DNA of 64,000 bases from NCBI RefSeq assembly GCF_020360975.1, contig NW_025408676.1, positions 62,001 through 126,000 of the forward strand, in the 5' to 3' direction. How positions within the stretch are numbered: the first letter of the stretch is position 1; each line of letters starts with the position of its first letter. The position numbers and the translations under genes were made by a program. Origin of the DNA: Hirsutella rhossiliensis. Its lineage: Eukaryota; Ascomycota; Sordariomycetes; Hypocreales; Ophiocordycipitaceae. The notes beneath the pieces were generated by a model, which made no database searches, was not told where the DNA came from, and saw nothing but the letters and a program-made list of their open reading frames with translations. Of this stretch, positions 1 through 13,151 are shown piece after piece.

Positions 1-3000
1 AAACGTCGGCGTTATTCTATCCTTAAGATAAATTTTATAGTCCTATTAGCTATATTTAGGTAACCCTATCTTAAGTTCTTTCTTAAAGAGTTTATTATAT
101 TTCCGGTATTCCTAAGGGATATTCTTTATTCTATCTTATAGGCTTTATTCTTTCTTTTAAGAGCTAGTTTCTCTTAACTTAAGCTCTTTATTAATTTATT
201 TAAGGTCTTTCCTTAAAGTAATAATAACTCTTTAGATCTTTATATTATATCCTTTATTCTATTTATATTAGATACTAGGTTATATAGCTATATTAATTAG
301 TATATAGGTCTTATTAGTCGATTTTATTATATCTACTAGTTTAGTTACTATTTTCGTTTATATTACTAAAGCCTATAATAATTTACTTAAATAGTTATCC
401 CTTTTATCCTATTTAGTAGCTAAATTATTATAAAATTTTACTTTCTTCTAAATCTACTAGTCCTAAAAACTTATGTCTTCGTTTTAATATAGCTAGCTAG
501 TTTTCTAGTTAATTAGTAGGTTACTCTCCTATAGCTATAGAAGCCTTAATATAAGGTTATGTTCTTTAATATCTATAATATCGAAGTTAACTTATTTATT
601 ATAGCCCTAAATATTAATATCGAGGTAATTAATCTCTATATTAATAATTCCGTTATTATAGTTAAAGGCCTCTCCTTTAATATTTATAAGTTTATATAGA
701 TCTTTCTTATATCTCTATATAAGTTAGTAACGATTAACGACTTTAAGTAAAACGTAATTACCTATCGCGCTATAGTCTAAAAGTATATATATATAATATC
801 CCGCGATTTAGATATTTAATACTATTTAGTCGCTATAGCTTACCGTTACTATATATAGGGTCCTTAGATCTTATTATATCGTGCTAGTCTATAGCCTTTT
901 TATAGATAGCGTACCTTGTTTTTTACTTAGTCCTTATTCGTTTTATTTAAGTATTCTTCTTCGATTTATTATTAATATCGTTTCTTTATATTTTCGTCGC
1001 ATTATATTATATTAAGGCTTAAGAGACTAATTTCTTATAGCTAATTAAAGATTTCTTATTTCTTAACGCTATATTATTTATATTATACTACTTTATAGTT
1101 AATTACGTACTATACTTTATAATTTTATTCGTTTTTATACTAAAGGTTAAGTTTTCGTTTAGCGTCTTTTTATTTTTTATATAGTATTTCTATATTAATT
1201 CTTCCTTAGTTAAATATAGCTTATAGCCTTTATATATATTACTAATAATCTTTTAGTATACCGTTATATTATTTATACTATACTTATACTTTTTTATATT
1301 TATAAACTTTATAGTTTAGGTATATATATTCGTTATAATCTTCTTCGTTATATTTAATTTATTATATAAGTCTTTAAAAGATTAATAGTTTAAATACCTT
1401 AAAGTAAGTAGCGTTTTACTATTCTTTTATTTTAGCGTATTTATAGATTTTATATATCTTTAAAAGATATCTTATTAATAAACTATAATTATTATAGTAT
1501 TTAAGTAGCGTGCTATAATCGGGTTCTAATAATATAACTTAGTCGTTTAGGTAGCGTTAATCGATTTTCTAGTAGTTTAGTTCTATACTTAGGTAGGGTT
1601 TTAAAAGTACTTATCCTTTAAACCTAACTAAGAAGGCGTTATATCGTACCTTTATCTAAAAGTATATTATATAATCTAGGTAGACGTATAATATCTATAA
1701 AATATACTTATAGTACTTATAAGTAAGTAGTATTTATAAATTATCTCTAAATTCTCCTTATAGTTACTATTCTCGTTATAAAGCTATAAAGGTATCGACT
1801 ATAGTAATAGCTATAGTATAGTCTCCTTTACGTAGTGCTAGTTAATATCGAATTAATATAGCTTATTAGTTTTCTATAAGAATTTAAGGTATTTATTAGG
1901 TTTTAATTTTAAGTATTTCTTCGAATTCTTTAAAGTATAAAGTATATTCTCTAATTATAGTATTTTCCCTTAGTAGTAAGGGTAGTAGTATAAGTTCGTT
2001 CTTATCTTCCGTTTCTTTGAGTATTTCTTATTCTTTAAAGCTTATATTATCGATACTTTATTATTCCTCTTTAAGTTATTATCTAAGTTTTATAAGTATA
2101 AGGGCTATATTTATATCTTCTTTATTATATTACTTATAGACTACCTATTATTATTATTGATTTTTATTTCGTATATCTTCCTAGAATTATTTACTATTTT
2201 TCCTAATTTAGTCTTATAAGACTTCTTTAAGATAAGGATATTCTAGTTCTACGAATTTAACTTATTTTTATATTTTAAGATCTTTTTATTATATTATTAT
2301 AAGGGTTTTCTATAGTAGCTTTAAGAACTATCTAGTACTATTCTTATCGCTTAAGTATACTATATATTCGTCGTTATAGTATATAGTCTAACTAAGGAGT
2401 TTATACTTTAGTTCCTATCTATTAGTAGCGTTTAGGTATTTCTTACCTTCTAGGGCTAGTACTTAGTAGGTTTTCTTCTCCTTATAAGGTTATCTATATT
2501 CTTTAAAGTAATATCTAGGTTTCCTATAGTTAAAATACTTTCCTTTACTTTTCTATATTATATCTAGATCTATCTTACCTAGGTTAGTTATATAGGTATA
2601 AGTAATAAGAGTTTCGCGCTTCTTTTTATAGTTAGCGCGTTAGTTAAAGTTATTCTTATAGGAAGGGTTTTAGTTTCCTCTTCCTTATTTCTTTTCTTAG
2701 CGTTATATATACTATCTATTATTAATTTATATTATTATAGCGATATAGTTTAAGAGGCCGTTAGGTCGATCTTCCTTATAGAGTTCGTCCTTAACTTCTT
2801 CCTTAAGTCTATCTTAGAATCGTAATATAAAGGGTTCGTCGTCCTATTTAAGTTTTAAGGTAACTTAATAGAATTTAGTAGTATAGTCCGATACTAAGGT
2901 CCTTTATTAAAGTTCTTAAAGTTTCTATTTAGCTTCTTATTCTTCGTTAGTTATTCTAAATACCTTAGTAATAGCTTCTTTAAATCCTTAGAAACTAGTA

Positions 3001-3914
3001 AAGACTTTATCCGTTTTACTATTTTATTATACTAGTTAGTTATTAAGATAGTCCCTTATAATAGGTCTAAACTAAGCGAGTACTATTTTAGATAAATAAT
3101 TTCCTATATAGAGTACCTTTTTAACTAGGTTTAAAAATTTTATTAAGTAAAACCGGTAGTAGGCCTTAAGTTAGGTAAGAAAGTCTTAAAGAGTACTATA
3201 AGTACTATTAAATATTCCTAGCTACTTTAGTTTAACTACTTCTTTAAGGTCCTTAACTTATCTATTACCTCCTTTATTCCTAAGTAACTATACCTCTTAT
3301 CGAAGGGTAATAATCTCGCGTATTATAACCTAAGGCAATATAGTAGCTCTACAGTTAGTTAATCTAGCTTACTATATAGGTATATTAATAGTTACGATAT
3401 TACTTAGAGTAATATAGTATTATACTAAATAAGAGCTTTTAATATATAACGACCGGTATTATTTTTAAGGGATAAACCTATTAAGGGGTTTATATTAGTA
3501 GATATAATAGGGCGTAGTCTAAGTAATAATAAGTATATTACGTTAGTAATAAGTCGGAGGTTATAGACTATAGACTATAACTAAGTAATTAAAATTAAAG
3601 ATAGAATCGTAATAAAGATCTATATTAAAAGCTATTAAGCTATCTATCTAAAGGAGTAAAAGTAGGTAGCTATATATACCTATAGAGACTATCCTTAGAT
3701 TACGGTCCTAGCCGTAATCCCCTTTATAGCTTACTATAGCTTACTCGTAAGCTATACTCCTAAGTAGTAATCTATCTATATAAGGCTTACTTAGCTTACG
3801 TACGCTCTAGGTAAGCTAAGCCTAAGTAACTTCTTATCCCGACTATTATTCCGAGCCGCCTTATTATATGAACGTAGCCGGCTCTCCTACGGCCCGCTAA
3901 CCGTAGTCGTAATA
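1..3914 (-). mobile_element. Ty3/Gypsy element A, 5' part only, heavily RIP-mutated
   Basis: The first 3.4 kb align at nearly every line with 16,655-20,066 of element B, and end in a copy of the same LTR, so this is a second member of that family in the same orientation. Because the family reads on the minus strand, the part present is the 5' LTR, gag and the protease/early pol part; the reverse transcriptase core, integrase and 3' LTR lie left of the window. CpA and TpG are almost gone and all frames are full of stops, as expected for RIP (C to T at CpA). A candidate target duplication CGACG follows the LTR at 3,915-3,919, but its partner is outside the window. Dead element; family call rests on the B copy, where a reverse transcriptase motif can be read. 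Confidence 0.8.
3445..3914 (-). repeat. 5' LTR of element A (470 bp)
   Basis: Left end TATAACGACCGG and right end GTCGTAATA match the two LTRs of element B (12,702-13,151 and 20,067-20,326). Read on the minus strand the LTR begins TATTACGAC and ends CGTTATA, which fits TG...CA termini after RIP changed TG and CA to TA. The inner 3,730-3,880 part diverges from the B LTRs. Confidence 0.75.
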
Positions 3915-4740
3915 CGACGACGGCTCCGCCGCTACCGCTACTCCTACCCGCGCCCCCGCGACTACGCTTACCGCCGCCGCCTCTACCTCTACTACGCTAG
4001 CCGCCCTTATATTACCCTTTTAAGTAATAACGCTATCCTTACTACCGGCTATAACGCCCGGCCCTTCTACCTACGCCTCTACCTCTACTACCCTTATAAG
4101 TCCGCTACCTAGTAAGTATAGTAACTATTTTCCGCTAACTTCTTAAAGTATAAACGCTAAGTATAGGCTAGAGCCGCTTACGCGGCCCCCTATATATAGT
4201 ATATATTATAGGAGCTCCCTTACGCTAACTAAGTCGGGCGCTATTATAGCGGTAGTTATTATTAATACGCGCGTGCTAGCCGCGCCTATAAAGCAACGCC
4301 TCCTATCCTACTTACTATAGTGTTAGCTTAGAAGGTCGGCGCGTATAGGTAAGTATAGGGGGCTACTAAGAAGCGCCTTACCGCCGCCGCCGCCGCCTAC
4401 CGTAATCTCCGCGCCCTTAAGCGCTAGGGCCTTATCCCTAAGTAAGTTCTTCTCTTTTAGCTCTTTTACTTCTGCTATTAACTCTCTTAGTACTAGGGAT
4501 ACTACGTCCGTCGCTTTATCGGCGGTCCCCCTAGCCGTGCCCGCCGCCGCCCCCGCTACTACTACTAGCTAGGCCCCCCCTACCCTTAGAGCCCCTAGAG
4601 CTACCGCTACCGCCGACTAGCTCGCGGGCTTAGAAGGCCGCCTAAGCGCCTTAGAGAGCGCCGCCGCCGCTAATAAAGTAAAGGATAATAATAAGAATAA
4701 AGATAAGGATAATAATAAAGATAAAGAGCAGGTTTAAGTA
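3915..4740 (+). other. GC-rich, CpA-depleted block with a possible decayed coding trace
   Basis: This block is rich in CCG/GCC triplets and stands out from the AT-rich surroundings, yet CA and TG are still very rare in it. On the plus strand one frame over about 4,340-4,735 is nearly open and reads as a proline/alanine-rich stretch, then LAGLEGRLSALES (a short helix or coiled-coil-like segment), then an acidic/lysine tail of D, N and K repeats ending in a stop near 4,737. I do not recognise a family. It could be a gag or accessory frame of a neighbouring element or a captured host fragment. Only the composition and the open stretch are directly seen. Confidence 0.4.
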
Positions 4741-6957
4741 GTCTAAGGGCTTTACCTTAAAATAAACGCTATTTTTATCTTTACTTATATTATTATACTT
4801 ATATTATTATAACTACCTACTTTACTTTACTTACTTTATAGTCTTAGCTTAAGCTACTATTAGTAGTTTATTAGTTTATTATTCTTATTTACTATTTTAA
4901 ATAAGGCCTTAAACTTATTAAGGGCTATAGCTCCTATAAACTTATATATAGGTTCTTATATAAGGTCGAGATACCCGCGCTACTTAACGAGGACCTCTTA
5001 GCGTTTCCCCCTACTAACCTTTTTCTAGCGCGCGGCCTATATCTCTTTAACCTTAAACTTATCCTCTTCTTCTACTTTAATTATAAGCGGTTAAGCGTCT
5101 ACTACTTCTTATTTAAGTAGTAGGTTAAAGGAGGCTCTATAAAGGAGGTCTATATTAATCTTATTATAAACCCCTATTAAAAGACTATTAAGCTCTATAA
5201 CTTATAGGCTAATAACCCTTTATATTATAAACTTCGCGTATAGTTAGTTAAGCTTCTTTTTTAGCTATATTAACCTATAGTTATAGAGGTCTAGCTATAC
5301 TTTATCTCTTACTATAAACCTATTTACTAGAGCCTTAGTCTTATTAGCGTACCGCTCTTAATTTTATACTATAGCGGCTATCGTAGATTAGTAATAATCT
5401 ATAGTCTCTTATAGCTTTTATATAAATATAAAGGCGCGGCCCTTTAGTAACGAATTATTATACTACTCTATTACTATATTTATAGTAAAAGGAACTAGTA
5501 AAGGTAGTTCGAAGCTATATATTATAAAGAAAGGGGCTATCTTAATAAAGGTATATAGTTTACTATTTAACGTAAGTTAAGCCGCGGGGAGCTATTAGTC
5601 TTAGTTTACTTAGTTATAGGCTATAATAGCCTATAGGTAAGCTTATACTTCCTAGTTAACCCTCTTAAGCCTTTTATTAGTTTATAGGTAATATACTATA
5701 CTAAGTAGCTATATAATCTAAAGTAGCTAGTATAAGTACTATTAAAAGTAGCTAGTTTAATTCGATCCCTTATTACTTATAATAAAAGCTAGCTAGCTAT
5801 ATAAGCGGCTTAGTACTATAGGAAGCGCTTTATATAAGACTCTATATCTATAAATAGTATTAGTTTTAATACTATAGACTTACTAAGTCGGTCCTTAATT
5901 ACCTATATATAGCGGTTATCGCCCTTTATAAGTAAGAGGTCTATTATAAAGTCTATTTATATATATATATAGAACCGGTCGGGTACTAAAAGCTACTTAA
6001 GTAGCCCCTTTAGCTATACCCTTTAAATCTTAGTATAGCTATAGATATTATAGTTATAGAGGAAGCGGCGAACGTAGTACTATAAGAGGGGCTAGTAAAA
6101 ATCCCTTATAAGGCTTACTATTATACCCTACTAACCTAAGTAGCCTATAATACTAAAGTTATAGACGAGCTAGACTAGCTTCCCTTAAAGCTTATTTTAT
6201 TTATTTAGCTTTAGCGGTCTATCCTTCTCCTTAGCTTCTATAGTATATAGCGCGCTTAGTACCTATAGTCTCCCCTACTAACGTAAATGCCCTTATAGGT
6301 CGATATAATAGTCGGCTACTTATACCTTTAGCTTTAGCTTTAAATTAAGGCGTTAAGTATTAGACTTAATAGCGCGGCGCACGCTCTTATAAGTACGGTC
6401 TAAAGATAATATCCTATCTTATAAGCGTTAAAGGACCTTATCTTAGAATACCCGCGCTATACGCGCTCCTAGGCCGGTCTATCCCTCCTTACTAAACTAA
6501 GGTAAAGGTATAAAGGGAGGCTTATTTATTAGCGCCGCGCCTCCCTTTACTAAGGAAGCTCTTATATAAGTCTATAGCGCCTCTTATAGGATAAGCTATA
6601 GATCCTAGGCCTTAATATCCGCTCCCGTTAGCCGGTCTTAATCCCTCTAGGAAAGTATATCTAGGACTATAGAGTCCTACCCTAGCTAGTACTTAATTAA
6701 GAAGTTAAAGTATAAGAGATACTCCGCTTAGTAGGCTTACTACTTTAAAAGGTACTAATAAGTTATAAAGTACTTAAGGTTCTTATAGTCTATAAGAACC
6801 TTAAAGCTTTTATAGTTTTAAAGCTTTACTTACTATTATTTAAGGTAGCTAATAATCGCTAGTATCTCCTTATCGTAAATAGCGTAATTCCGCTCTACTA
6901 AGGTTAGCTTATAAGAGTAAAACGCTACTAGTTACTTCCGCCCGTTTACTTCCTAAG
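4741..6957 (-). mobile_element. Ty3/Gypsy element D, copy 1, 3' part (integrase side)
   Basis: 5,460-6,950 aligns with 41,095-42,630 (copy 2). Copy 2 continues without a break into sequence that here resumes only at 21,921, so copy 1 was split by element C. The family reads on the minus strand: reverse transcriptase lies at higher coordinates (about 22,400), and this part should be the RNase H/integrase and C-terminal side. The stretch 4,741-5,460 has no counterpart in copy 2 and is assigned here only by contiguity. No usable frame survives. The last five bases (CTAAG, 6,953-6,957) are one half of the target duplication made by element C. Confidence 0.65.
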
Positions 6958-7207
6958 TACTATAGGCTATACTTATAAAAGGCTAAGGTTATACTATAGC
7001 GACCGTACTAAAGTTAGGCTAAAGTAGACCTACGTATAAGTAGAGCTTAACCTAAACTTAGGCTAAATAGTACCTAAATATAGGTCGAGCTAAGGACTAA
7101 GGAAGACTATCGCGACTAAGATAGAGTTTTCCTTCTTTCTCCTTAGCTTTAAATAAATAATTATTCGGCCCTATACTACTATACTAAGTATACGCTAGCC
7201 CTTAATA
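6958..7207 (+). repeat. 5' LTR of element C (250 bp)
   Basis: Starts TACTATAGGC and ends GCCCTTAATA, matching 21,659-21,915 almost throughout; termini fit TG...CA with both dinucleotides converted to TA. Preceded by target duplication CTAAG. Confidence 0.85.
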
Positions 7208-7589
7208 TATCTAAAGCTCCTTTTAGATAAGGCTATAAAGCCTAAAAAGAGATCGGACTAAAAGAATATAATATAGATATCCTAACGACCTAGAGGAGGG
7301 AGAATAGGCCTAAGGATAGTAAGGAGTAGCGATAGGAGGGCTAGACGCCTAGCTAATAATAAAGTAAGCAATACTCTCGCTATAGGTAAGAGAGGTAGAG
7401 ATAAGGTATTAGGTAATATAAAGCTAACTATAAATATAAGAACTAATTAGCTAGATTAAAAGCATATACTAAAGGATAGATAAACTAATATAGATAGGTA
7501 TATAAGAGGGGGCTAAGGGCGGGGTAGGTAGTTTAATACCGCCCTTAAGGGCGATAGGGGGGGCAGCGACGCCTATAACTAAGGGGGAG

Positions 7590-8490
7590 GTAGTAAGGAA
7601 GAATAGCTATAAGAAGCCTTTCTTAAGCCTAGGAAGATTCGACGGATAATAACGGTATAATACCTTATAGGCACGATATATATAGGAGAAGTATAAGATC
7701 GACGAAGAATTCTTCTTAAGATTAAGGGAAATCTTCTACCTTATCTATAACTACTTAGACGCTAGGCTATAATAAACGGTCGCTATATACTATAAAATAG
7801 GGGTAAAGAAGGGCTATAATTAAAAGGAATTCCTAAAGTACCTTAACTTAATCTACCTTAATATAGATATCTAGTTACGCGCGGTAGCGGCGATCTAAAT
7901 AATAAAATAAAAGGAAAGTTAGACGTTTATAGCGTTCCTCCTAAAGTTTAAGTAAAGACTCTTTAAGGCTAGAGGCGGGTCCTAGCTATATAACGTTTAG
8001 ATTGTCTTTTTAAAGGGGGCTCTAAGAATCTAGCTCCGCGAGGCGTTAGCTATAATCGACCTCCCTATATTAAGCTTCGCCGCTTATACTAATTAGGTAG
8101 CGTAAATAGCGGCTAAGCTAGAGAGGGTCTAGTAAATAAGATAACCCCCCTTAAACTAAAGGAGACTAGCGGATATATACCCTTAAGAAAGGAAGGATAA
8201 AGATAAGGATACCTTAATAACTAGTATTAACGCCTTAAATAGATAAAGGGAGGGGTAGAGCTAGCTAGAGAATTAAATATACTTTAACTATAGTGTTAAA
8301 GGATATATCGCGCTCTATTATAAAAAGAAGAGATAGGAACCTTAGAGGGCGGGCGTAATAAAGGAAGAGAGGGACGCTAAGGATAATAACGACTTAGAAA
8401 AAAGGGAACCTTAGTATAAAGTTAGGCGCTAAGGGTAAAAGAAAAATAATAAGAAGCTTAGAAGTTAATAAAGGACTATCTTACGCTAAG
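7590..8490 (+). pseudogene. gag remnant of element C with a decayed zinc knuckle
   Basis: Plus-strand translation gives gag-like fragments, for example KPFFKPRKIRR near 7,615, broken by many stops. Near 8,280-8,330 a retroviral-type zinc knuckle can still be traced as Y-F-N-Y-S-V-K-G-Y-I-A: the spacing CX2CX4HX4C is kept but Cys and His codons now read Tyr (TGC/TGT to TAC/TAT and CAC/CAT to TAC/TAT), which is what RIP at TpG and CpA produces. In a live element this protein would package the RNA in virus-like particles. No function remains. Confidence 0.65.
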
Positions 8491-8499
8491 CTTAGTAAT

Positions 8500-11400
8500 A
8501 CTAAGGGTAAGTATTAATAGGAAGAAGGGACTTAACGCGCTTATAGATACTAGCTATAATTACTATACTATAGTAAGTAAGAGGGTAATAAAGAAACTAT
8601 AAATACCTCTCGCTAATAAGAGGAGAAGATAACTAAAGCTATTCTTAAAAGATACTTTAGCTTTATAAATAAAAGGAATTATAGTATTTAAGATAGATAT
8701 TAATAGCTATATAAAGTAAACCTTTATATATATAGTCCCTAGGCTAAGCTATAATATATTCCTAGGAAGGCTATAGATAAATAAAAACTAAGTAATATAT
8801 AATATAGTAAGGGATTAGATTTAGTACGGTAAAGCTAAGATCTAGATAGGCCTATAAGGATTAAAAGTAATAAAGAGGGTAGAATAGATCTAAAAGGTAA
8901 AGATCGTTAGCGCGGTAGTATTTATAGCGGAATATTAAAGAGAGAGGGCGGTAAGGGATAATAAGGGAAGGCGGAGGATAGTTAATATCTAAGTAATTAT
9001 AATAAAAGATATAGAGAGAGCACTCTAGCTAAAGATAGCGGTAGACCTAGTAGACTATATCCTAAAGTAGGCGCTAGATATATACCTAGACCTCTTTATA
9101 TAAAAAAAGGCTTTAGAGATACCTTTATATAAGCTAAAGGTAAACTATAAGATTAACTTAATACTAAATAAAGATAAGGTAGAGCCCCCCTTATTATAAG
9201 GACCCCTTTACGATATATTAAGGGAGGAACTCTTAGTACTAAGGAAGACCCTAACCGAGCTAATAAAAGTAAACTTAATCCGCTTAAGTAGCTCCTTAGC
9301 CGCGGCCTTAGTACTCTTTACTTAAAAGTTAGACGGTCGCTTATAATTTTACTATAACTACTAGGCCCTAAACGTAATTATAAAAAGGGATAGGTACGCG
9401 CTACCCTTAATTATAGAGATACTATAGATACTTATAAAAGTAAAGTAGTTTATAAAGCTTAATATTATAGCGGCGTTCTATAAGATCTAGATAATAAAGG
9501 GCTATAAGTTTAAGATAGCCTTTTAAATAAGGTTTAGATTATTTAAGTAGTAGGTATACTTATTTAGCTTAATAAGAACGCTAGCTACTATTTAATAATA
9601 TATTAATAAGGTACTAAGGGAATACCTATATAAGTTCGTTATAGCGTATATAAATAATATCTTAATCTACTTATTAGGGTCTTTTTAAGACTACTAAGAG
9701 AAGGTAGTAAGGGTACTTTAAAGGCTATAAAGGGTAGGCTTAATATTAGACCTAAGGAAGTATAACTTTATAATAAAGGAGGTTAAGTACCTAGGCTTTA
9801 TTATATAGGTAAAGGGTAAGGTTCGATATAACCTAGAAAAGATCTAAGTAATATAGATATAGCGGGCACCCTAGAATATAAAAGGAGTCTAGAGCTTCCT
9901 TATCTTTACGAACTACTACTAAGCCTTTATACTACTCTATATAGAGGTATTAGTATACTTAGACGGCCTTTATAAGAAAGGCGCGATCTTTAAGTAAATA
10001 GATAAGTACTAAGTAGCGTTTAAGTTTATCTAGAACGCTTTCTATAACGCCTTAATACTATAACTCTATAACTTAAAGAGAGAAATATACTTAAAAGTAA
10101 ACTATTTTAAATATATAATAAGGGGGGCGCTAATATAGGTAGGGCTAAATAGTATATAATACCTAGTAGGATTCTTTTTAAAGAGACTAAACCTAGTAGA
10201 GTATAACTACTTAATCTATAATAAAGAGATACTTATAATTATATAGTACCTAGACTTTTAAGGAGTAAAACTCTAAAATATACCTATCTTTATAATACTA
10301 ACTAACTATAATAACCTAAGGTACTTTATAATAAAGAAGAAGTTAAATAAGAGATAAAGCTAATAAATAATAAAGCTTATATCTTATAACTTTATATTAA
10401 AGTTCTAGCTAAGGAGGCTAGCAGCGGTGCTTAATACGCTATCCCGCTATAAGTAAGATCGGCTAGTAGGCGAAATAGATAAAAGGGAGATAAGGCGGGT
10501 AGTTTAAATAATTCTAGAGACTATATACTTATAAGGCCGCCTAGTCCCCGCTAAGGGCTAATACGCTAACTTATTAAGACGCTTAACCTAAGATAGGGCG
10601 GTAGTAGTAGCGCTATAAGTAGGTAAAGGAGGGGTAAGTATAATAGCGTATATTAGTAAAGCGAGGGGGCCTATTAAACGACCTAAGGAAGAGGCGAATA
10701 AAGGCAATAACTAACTAAAACTTAACCTAAACTTAGGCCGAAATATACCCTAGGAATAAGCTACCCTTATATTAGTATTTAACGACTAAGAGCTATAAAA
10801 GAAATAGATAAAGGTACTAAGAAAAGATAAGAAATACTAAGCGGTATTTTAAGTAGTATATAAAGGGAAGAGATCGCTAGTACTAAGATAATAACTAAAG
10901 GTATAGCTAAGTAAATATATAATTAATATTAAGAGATAGTTATACTTTTAAGAGAAGCTATAAGTACTAAGGAAACTAAAGTATAATAAAGAAAAGAGGG
11001 CTAAGGAATAAGATATACTTTAGGTATAGATAGCTTAATAGATATATAACTTAACGGCGGTAAGATACTTAAGGAGAAAGGGGACCTTAGTAATACTAGC
11101 TTAAGAATTCTTTTAGCCTAGCTAGTTAGCGGTAGTAAGGTAGCTCGTCGCTAACTATAGACTATATAGGAGGGGGTATATATAAAAGTAACTTTAAAAG
11201 GGACTCTTAAAGCCCTTACTACTACTATCCTAACTATTTATATACCTATCGATAGACTTTATAGTTAAACTACCGCTAACTAAGATAAAAGGTATAAAGT
11301 ACCTTTAAGTAATTATAGACCGGCTAATAAAGGTAGTAACGCTTAAAGTAATACTAACGATAAGGGCGGTAGTATATATAATAAGGTTCCTTTAAGCTTA

Positions 11401-12031
11401 CTTTTACTTTTATAAGATACTAAGGTCGATTATATTAAATAGAAGGACGAACTAAATAAAAAGCTTTTAAAGGGAGTTTTATAAATAAATAAGAGTATAA
11501 AGGAAGTTAAGTTTAGTATACTACTTATAAATAAATAGGTTAACTAAGTACGCGAACTAAGAAGTAAAAGTATACTTTTAGGTATATATTTACTATAGCT
11601 AAGATACCTAAGAAGTATAGCTACTATATATATAAGCTATACTAAATAACTATATAGCGTCGATAATAGGTATATGCCTATTCTTTATAATATATAAATA
11701 CGATATTAAGCTAGTTTAAATAGCGAGGGAGGAAGGGCCGCTAGCGCTAAAAGTAAGGGGGGTAAGGGAGCTTACTTAAAGGATAAGAGAGATAACCGAC
11801 TTCCTATAAACTACTATTATTACGGCGTAGGTAAGATAAAAGGAAATAGCGAATTAAAAGAGAGCCTTAGTAAAGAGGTTTAAAGTAAGTAATAGGGTAT
11901 AGGTAGATATAGCTAAATATATAACTAACTAGCTATATAGGACGCTCGACTAGCTATACTAAAAGTATATTATAATAAAGGTAGTAAGCCTATATATAGT
12001 AGAGCTTAATATACTAAGGAGGGTATATAAA
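8500..12031 (+). pseudogene. pol remnant of element C (protease, RT, RNase H, integrase)
   Basis: Domains follow in Ty3/Gypsy order. A protease active-site trace LIDTS sits near 8,538. Reverse transcriptase runs from about 9,120 (YKINL) through REELLVLRKTL and DRYALPLI to the catalytic box at about 9,630-9,665, which now reads YINNILIY instead of Y-x-D-D. RNase H follows to about 10,300. The integrase core trace around 11,445-11,565 keeps the layout of the second catalytic Asp and the downstream Glu region but with several stops. Frames are interrupted by dozens of TAA/TAG codons. The 3' end is cut by the solo LTR at 12,032, and residual C sequence resumes at 12,605 and 20,332. Confidence 0.75.
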
Positions 12032-12599
12032 TATAACGAACGGTGTTCCTACTATAAATAAAGTAGCTATAATATACTCTCCTAATTATATAAGCTAATA
12101 AGTAGTATATTAATTATAGATAAAATCTTATCTTATAGAGTAAGAATCGCTCGTTATTTTATATATTATTATATATTAAACGGGTTGCTAGTTATCGTAT
12201 AATCGGGAATCGAAGGAATAGAGCTAGCTTAGAATGCTAGCTAAGACCTCTTAAGAATACCGGCACGACTAACCTCCTTTAAACATAAATATTAGTAGAA
12301 CTAAGACACTTCTAGATTTACTTAAGGTATCACGGAATTCCCTAGTCTTAGGGCTATACGGCAGCCTAAATCTAGTCCTAAAAGGCTCTTTCGTTTAGCT
12401 ATAATTATCTATATAAGACAGTATGTCCGCTAGTAAATAGATAAAGAATTATTAACTTTAATACCTCTTCTATATACTAATATACTACTAATAAATTCCG
12501 TTGAAAATCCCACCTTATACTCCTTCTTCCCCTCTATTACGTAGTCTTATATAATTCCTTAATTTCCTAAAATTCCGCTTTTGCTTATATACCTTAAGA
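12032..12599 (+). repeat. Solo LTR of Copia family E (568 bp)
   Basis: The sequence is the reverse complement of the LTRs at 24,687-25,257 and 35,897-36,464, and it is flanked on both sides by the 5-bp direct repeat ATAAA (12,027-12,031 and 12,600-12,604), with no internal element sequence attached. This is the expected product of LTR-LTR recombination of a full Copia element that had inserted into element C. It keeps somewhat more CA and TG than its surroundings in its right half (about 12,410-12,600). Confidence 0.85.
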
Positions 12600-12701
12600 A
12601 TAAAAGGCTCTACGTAGAATTTCTTTACTAAGTAGTAGAGAGCCTACTACCTAGATAGGTAGTCGACGACTACTAACCGCTATTAGTAATTAAGGAAGAC
12701 G

Positions 12702-13151
12702 TATAACGACCGGTGTTATTCTTAAGGGATAAACCTATCGCGGGGTTTATATTAGTAGATATAATAAGGCGTAGTCTAAGCAATAATAAGTATATTACGT
12801 TAGTAATAAGTCGGAGGTTATAGACTATAGACTATAACTAAGTAATTAGAATTAGAGATAAAATCGTAATAAAGATCTATATTAAAAGCTAGAAAGCTAT
12901 CTATTTAAAGAAGTAAAAGTAGGTAGCTATATATACTTATAGAGACTATCCTTAGATTATAGCCCTAGCTATAATCCCTAACGTTAGATCGTATAGAGCG
13001 TAGTAATCTCGTTAATCCTAGATTACTTAGATCTCTACGATCCCCTTAATCCTATATTTATTAGATAGTCGTGCTAACTATTTATCTATTAGACCGTATT
13101 ATATACTTAACGCGGTCGACCGTTAGCAGCCTAGTAGCTATAGTTATAATA
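12702..13151 (-). repeat. 3' LTR of element B (450 bp)
   Basis: Left end TATAACGACCGGTGTT matches LTR A; right end TAGTTATAATA corresponds to GTCGTAATA in the other copies. Adjacent to target duplication AGACG. Confidence 0.8.

Noticed and set aside
4380..4400. CCG trinucleotide repeat as a microsatellite feature
   Set aside because: Only a few units; it is part of the general GC-rich block.
10718..10740. Short match to the inside of the C LTR (CTTAACCTAAACTTAGG)
   Set aside because: Only about 18 bp, with no extension or duplication; treated as chance or a minor internal repeat.
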